Of a DNA stretch of 64,000 bases, positions 59,644 through 64,000 are shown one piece after another. The position numbers were made by a program, and so were the translations under genes. The stretch comes from Microdochium bolleyi (taxonomy: Eukaryota; Ascomycota; Sordariomycetes; Xylariales; Microdochiaceae): contig KQ964246.1 of the NCBI GenBank assembly GCA_001566295.1, positions 868,001-932,000 of the forward strand, written 5' to 3'. Position 1 is the first letter of the stretch, and each line of letters starts with the position of its first letter. A model generated the notes under the pieces. The model saw only the letters and a program-made list of their open reading frames with translations, did no database searches and was not told where the DNA came from.

Positions 59644-60442
59644 ATGAGCTTCGTCGCCCGCCGGGGTCTTTCGACCCTCATCCCTCCCAAGGTCAGTCCT
59701 CGCCCGCCCGCACTCTGCCCGCCTGCACCCCCGGCTTCCGGTCCAACCTTGGGTTGTCGCATACATTGAACCGCCATTTATGTCGTCGTCGGTCTTGCTA
59801 ATTTCGTATCACAATAGGTCGCTTCGCCTACAGTACGTTTCCTCCCGCCCGCCCTGTCGCTGCCTGTTGATGCCGGTTTTTCCCGCTCTCCTCACGATTG
59901 ATCACGATGTCGATATTGCACGACTGCTCGACGAATGACCTTTGCGCCATGTGCGCAGGACTGAGGAGGATTGAGATCTCAGCTGTGCGAACTCTACGAC
60001 GGACTCAACCGCTGACCTTGCGAACTCTAGGCCCTTGGCGCTGCCCCCGATGCCGTCCGCATGAAGCGTGTCGTCAACTTCTACGAGAAGCTCCCTCGTG
60101 GTCCCGCCCCTGAGGTCAAGCCCACCGGCCTCTTCGGCAGATACCAGGCCAAGCACTTTGGCAAGAACCCGACTGGCACCCGTACGTTGTCTACCTCTCG
60201 TCTCTTTTGAGCGGCTGTTTGCGTCATCATGCCATGAGACAACCAGTTTGAACCCGATCCCCATCGAATGTTAGCTGACAGTCGCCAAACAGCCATCATC
60301 CACGCCATCGGTCTCATCCTTGTCATCGGCTACCCCATGACCTACTACTTCCACCTGCGTAAGTCTATATGTGGCCCCGATATCTTATAGGCGGACTGCG
60401 GCTAACAATTCTGCAGGCCACCACAAGAACAATGCCCACTAA
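59644..60442 (+). CDS. ATP17: ATP synthase F0 subunit f (Atp17)
   Basis: Predicted 101 aa from five exons (59644-59691, 59819-59833, 60031-60181, 60293-60358, 60417-60442). The 15-nt second exon (VASPT) is the smallest; it keeps phase 0 on both sides. The body reads MKRVVNFYEKLPRGPAPEVKP, GRYQAKHFGKNPTG and a single membrane helix IIHAIGLILVIGYPMTYYFHL, then a short basic tail ending NNAH. This matches fungal subunit f of the mitochondrial F1F0 ATP synthase, which lies in the peripheral stalk/dimer region of the membrane. Yeast Atp17 is about the same size. Confidence 0.92.
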
Positions 60443-61655
60443 GCTAGTCTATGTCGATGTGCTTGGCTATGGAGAGGTGTGGCTCGAAAAGTAAACTCAA
60501 AGTCTGTAAATAAGCAAGACGAGGAGGCGAGTCTGGACAGTAGCTCAGTGAAGCACTGCCATTCGATGTCACCGTGTACCAGAATTGAAGGGCGACATGC
60601 CCTAAATACCATGTCCCATTTGTCATCATTGGACACCTACATTTACGCCTGCACTTGCGAGTAGATGTATGAATTCACGCAAACATGAACAGATTGGCAT
60701 CTCCAAGTCTACCGCGATGTCGCTGCGCGGCGGGGCTACACAAGGAGTGGATGAGATTCGGGTCGAATAACGCATTGAGCTCCGACATCAACACGTTTGA
60801 TACGATTACGGAGAAATGCTCACAGGGCGAGGTTTCACGTTGCCCTGTCCATGGTCGCGATTGCATACAGAATGAATGAGCTTCTGCTCGGCGTGAAACA
60901 AGTGGTACGCAAGCTGCCGGGTAATTCCCAAGACCTGGGACGAGGCTGGCAAGCCCTGGACCAGACTTGTTCGTCACATTGCTTAGCCTTGGGAGTCTGG
61001 CGAGTTAGATATCGGCACAACCTACCTGAGCAAAGATAATATTGCCGGGTCCCCTGAGATCAGCTAAGATGCGACGGAAGCCTTGCCAAGTCTAGCAGGC
61101 ATCCTCTTCGGCGCGAGTCTAGACTGGCCTGTGCTAAACTTGGTCAGATGTTGTATGACTCCAGAGCTGTTTATGTCGCGTGTCACGTATCCGACCGAGT
61201 AGCGCAGGCAATTCTGCGCAGTATCATGCGAGCGCAAACAAGAACGTCGTGGCAAGGTCGAGGCTTGCGCCAACTGAAGGCTACCTGGGTACTTTAAGGT
61301 CGAGAATTCAGGTCGAAACGAGTGCCTCACGTGGAGAGTGCTGGTGGCGCACTGTGCACATTGTTTGTGCCTGGTCAGGTGTGACTCGCCCGGGCTGGCA
61401 GAAGCCCGCCCAGCTTACTGCTCAAGTGGCCGCTTGCGACTGCTCCAGCCACGACCCGAGCGACGGGCATACCCACCACCACCTGGGCACCTTTCCCACC
61501 TGCCGCTGCACAACCACACCAGCCCATCACAACGCCAACGCAAGCACCAAAGCGCATACCCAACGACGACTCTGCGCCGACAAGACACATCGCCCGCGAA
61601 CGAGCATCCTCTCCGGCTTCCATCCCAGCACCCCTTCCTCGACCACCGGCAGTGG
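60443..61655. other. Intergenic ATP17 - downstream gene
   Basis: About 1.2 kb. The right half (61390-61655) is C-rich and is probably the leader of the next gene. Nothing else recognised. Confidence 0.5.
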
Positions 61656-64000
61656 ATGATGGCTGCTGAAGCCACCGCTACGAACCCTGTCGATGTACCT
61701 CCAACTGAGCCTTCGTCCGTAAGTCAAATTCTCGCCAGCTGGATCCTGCCACGAGAGTGTGCACGACCACCTGTCGAGCAGCGGCTATGTGTCGCCTGCT
61801 CCTATGTTGCCTTGGCGCCTTAAAGGACATCATGCGCTTTCATTCGTGTGCTTTTGGCTGATGTTCTCGCGCTCGCATCTTGTTGTCACAACAGACTCAC
61901 GCCTACATCGACTCGGATCCCCACAATGCCACCTCACCAAGTCCACCCGTAAACGGGTCCCCCGATGAGATCGAGAACAAGCAGATCACCGACCTCGTCG
62001 ACGAGCTTGTGCAGTCTGCCGAGGTCAGCGTGAGTGGAGGTTCCGATACCGAGGCGTCCAAGTCCAAACTCGACGACAAAGGTCATGCGCGCAACTCGTC
62101 AACAGTCAAAAAGCCGCAGAGCTTCAAGTCGGTCTCGGTCAACAGGACATTCCTCGCCTCGAAGGGTGCTGTTGCATCGACATCCAGACCTGAGTCTGCC
62201 GCCGGTTCCGCCTCTTCCACTCCAGCACCCGGAAACGCAGGCTCGTCCGCCTCGAAGCTGAAGCTTGTCTCCAAGTCGCAATCTGGGATAGGTGGCAGCA
62301 GCAAAGCCTTGGGACTAAATGGAAAAACAGCTGCGCCAAGCGCTAGTTCTGTCTGGAACAAAAATCAGCGTATGCTCACTGTGGCCGTCTCCTGCTGCGA
62401 TACCTCTCGTTATGTTGCCTTACTGATCTGATTCATACAGCTGTGCCTCCACCAGAGCCGAAGAAGTTCACAGACGAGGAACTGCAACTGAAGTATGGTA
62501 TCCACCTCGCAGATCGCCTTGGCCCAGACAAGGACAGTGGCCAGTCTAACTGGGCGGACATTGACGATGATGAGGAGTGGGATCCTGACACCATAACATG
62601 GACGGACGGAACCCATATCAAGCTCCCGCAGGCCGATGAAAAAGCTCCGAGTCCCGTGCCTACAACGGTGGCGCCAGCTGCTCCCGCTGCCTCCACTGCA
62701 CCCAAGCACATCGAGCTGCCGCCGAAGACCCGGTCGCCCATCCCGCCCACCAGCAACGTATCCTCTCCCTCCATTAAGCCTGGCGTGCTCGCATCCGGGA
62801 AAGGGTTGGTACTGAAAGGCGGCCCCGAAAAGCCAGTATTTGTCGCTAAACCACCAGCTCCATCTCAGCCTGCAAAGTCTCCATGGGCTGCACTGCCACC
62901 TGTTGACAAAACCGCTCCTATCGTGCTCGAATCTCCCGGCCAAGGGCCTGCTCAGGGATACCAACGTAGAGATGGCATGCAGAGCCGGACGCCCCCGCCT
63001 CCGACCAAGGAGATCGCGGCCGATGATTTCAGTCGTGGTCCGTGGCGAGATGGGCCCAATGCCAACTCCAACCGGGAACTGTTCAACTCGCATTCTGGCC
63101 GTTACGAACCGGTACAGGATAGGCGGGGCTCGAGAAACGAAGGGGCGTACAACCGACAACAACCGTCTGTGTTACAGAGACCGTCTCACCTCGAGATGCA
63201 GGGCCCAGCGGAACCCTCTGCGGCATTCCAGACAAGCCGAAACAGCACAACGGATGGTCCTTACAGTCGACGTCGCGGCTCCTCGAACGTTAGTGGTGGT
63301 AGCGGTAGCCTGGGATATCGCCTGGAGAGACCGAATCATAATATGCCTGGTCCTCATGATCCTAATCATGTGCGATCTGGTTCGATGTCCGCAGGTCCGG
63401 ATGCAATGGCGGCACAAGCTATCTCTCCTCAAGCTACGCCACGTACCCAGCATGGCCAGCCATGGCAAAACAGACGCCCCTCGAATGCCATGCCGACCGA
63501 CTTGCCTCATGCACACGCTCCGCAGGAGGCGGTTGCGCCCGCGCCACCACAAGTACCCGTGGAAGATGAGATCGAGGTGCAGAAGAGGCTGATGCGCGAA
63601 CGTAGGGAGGCCGCCATCAAACGTCGGCAAGAAGACGAAGCACGCGAGGAAGAGGCACGAAAGGAACGGATCCGCAAGAAGCTTGAGGCCATGGGACCCG
63701 CCCCAGAACGGAAGAGTACCAAGAAGGACGAGAAGGACGCTGTGTCATCGCCGACAAAGGACGTGCCACCAGCTCTCCTTGCTAGGGCCAAGCCAGGCGA
63801 CAGATCACAGGCCACACCACCTGCTGCACAAGACGCTGCTGCAAGGGACAGCCTGTTGCCCTCCGTCTCAGAAACCGCCGGGCAGGCGAATGGCACTGTT
63901 GCGCACCCTGACGGTCCTGAAGCTGAATTATTGGGGGTATCATCCGCAGCGCCAAGAGCTCAACCATCAGCGCCATGGCCTGATGCCCCTCCTCAAAGCG
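61656..64000 (+). CDS. Large disordered conserved-type protein, partial at 3' edge
   Basis: At least 699 codons from three exons (61656-61718, 61895-62369, 62441 to the window end; introns 61719-61894 and 62370-62440). The frame is still open at 64000, so the C-terminus is missing. Almost the whole sequence is Ser/Pro/Ala/Arg-rich and looks disordered. Two segments look constrained: KKPQSFKSVSVNRTFLASK and, after intron 2, KKFTDEELQLKYGIHLADRL followed by WADIDDDEEWDPDTITWTDGT. A highly charged helix (from EVQKRLMRERREAAIKRRQ, about residues 551-597) follows. I do not recognise the family name; the composition suggests an RNA- or translation-associated scaffold, but that is a guess. Two adjacent ATGs (61656, 61659) could start it. 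Confidence 0.78.

Noticed and set aside
1..64000. Secondary-metabolite cluster, transposon or CRISPR-like array
   Set aside because: No backbone synthase, transposase, reverse transcriptase, long terminal repeats or regularly spaced repeats seen.

Overview
The window is nuclear DNA from a filamentous ascomycete (Pezizomycotina, most likely Sordariomycetes). Evidence is the short GT-AG introns of about 50-200 bp, a C/G-rich third codon position, an intron-bearing eukaryotic tRNA-Gln, and fungal families such as a Met5-type sulfite reductase, a GH55 glucanase and an EF-hand external NAD(P)H dehydrogenase. No transposon, CRISPR array, operon or phage is visible. The species cannot be named from sequence alone.

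Layout. Positions 1-11500 are gene-poor; the only gene I can support there is a six-exon HEI10 meiotic RING ligase (4908-6344). From 11508 on, genes are dense: Ynd1 apyrase, Hikeshi, a Nudix/DUF4743 hydrolase, Rpb8, Elp4, Sen34, a multi-membrane RING protein (Asi-like) and exosome subunit Mtr3. Next come a short-chain dehydrogenase, tRNA-Gln(UUG), an external alternative NAD(P)H dehydrogenase, Nop53, Ypt6 and ribose-5-phosphate isomerase. The right-hand part holds sulfite reductase beta, a secreted GH55 beta-1,3-glucanase, a small one-pass membrane protein, Urk1, Gid8, complex I NDUFS4, ATP synthase subunit f, and the 5' part of a long disordered protein cut by the window edge. Exon-intron structures were worked out by hand from splice consensus, reading phase and family motifs.

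How the genes relate. This is a housekeeping neighbourhood, not a pathway cluster. Several act in RNA metabolism (Rpb8, Elp4, Sen34, Mtr3, Nop53), and one tRNA here, an intron-containing tRNA-Gln(UUG), belongs to classes handled by both Sen34 (splicing) and Elongator (U34 modification). Three mitochondrial respiratory genes are present, two of them (NDUFS4 and Atp17) head-to-head across about 0.4 kb. Rpb8 and Elp4 are also head-to-head.

I found no convincing new multi-gene system. The most unusual signals are a C9 tract and a G15 tract in the two introns flanking one exon of the dehydrogenase gene, a possible leaky-scanning mitochondrial presequence on that gene, a GC-AG intron in ypt6, a one-codon first coding exon in gid8, a 15-nt microexon in atp17, a divergent phosphoribosyltransferase domain in Urk1, and a probable frameshifted gene remnant near 33.2 kb.
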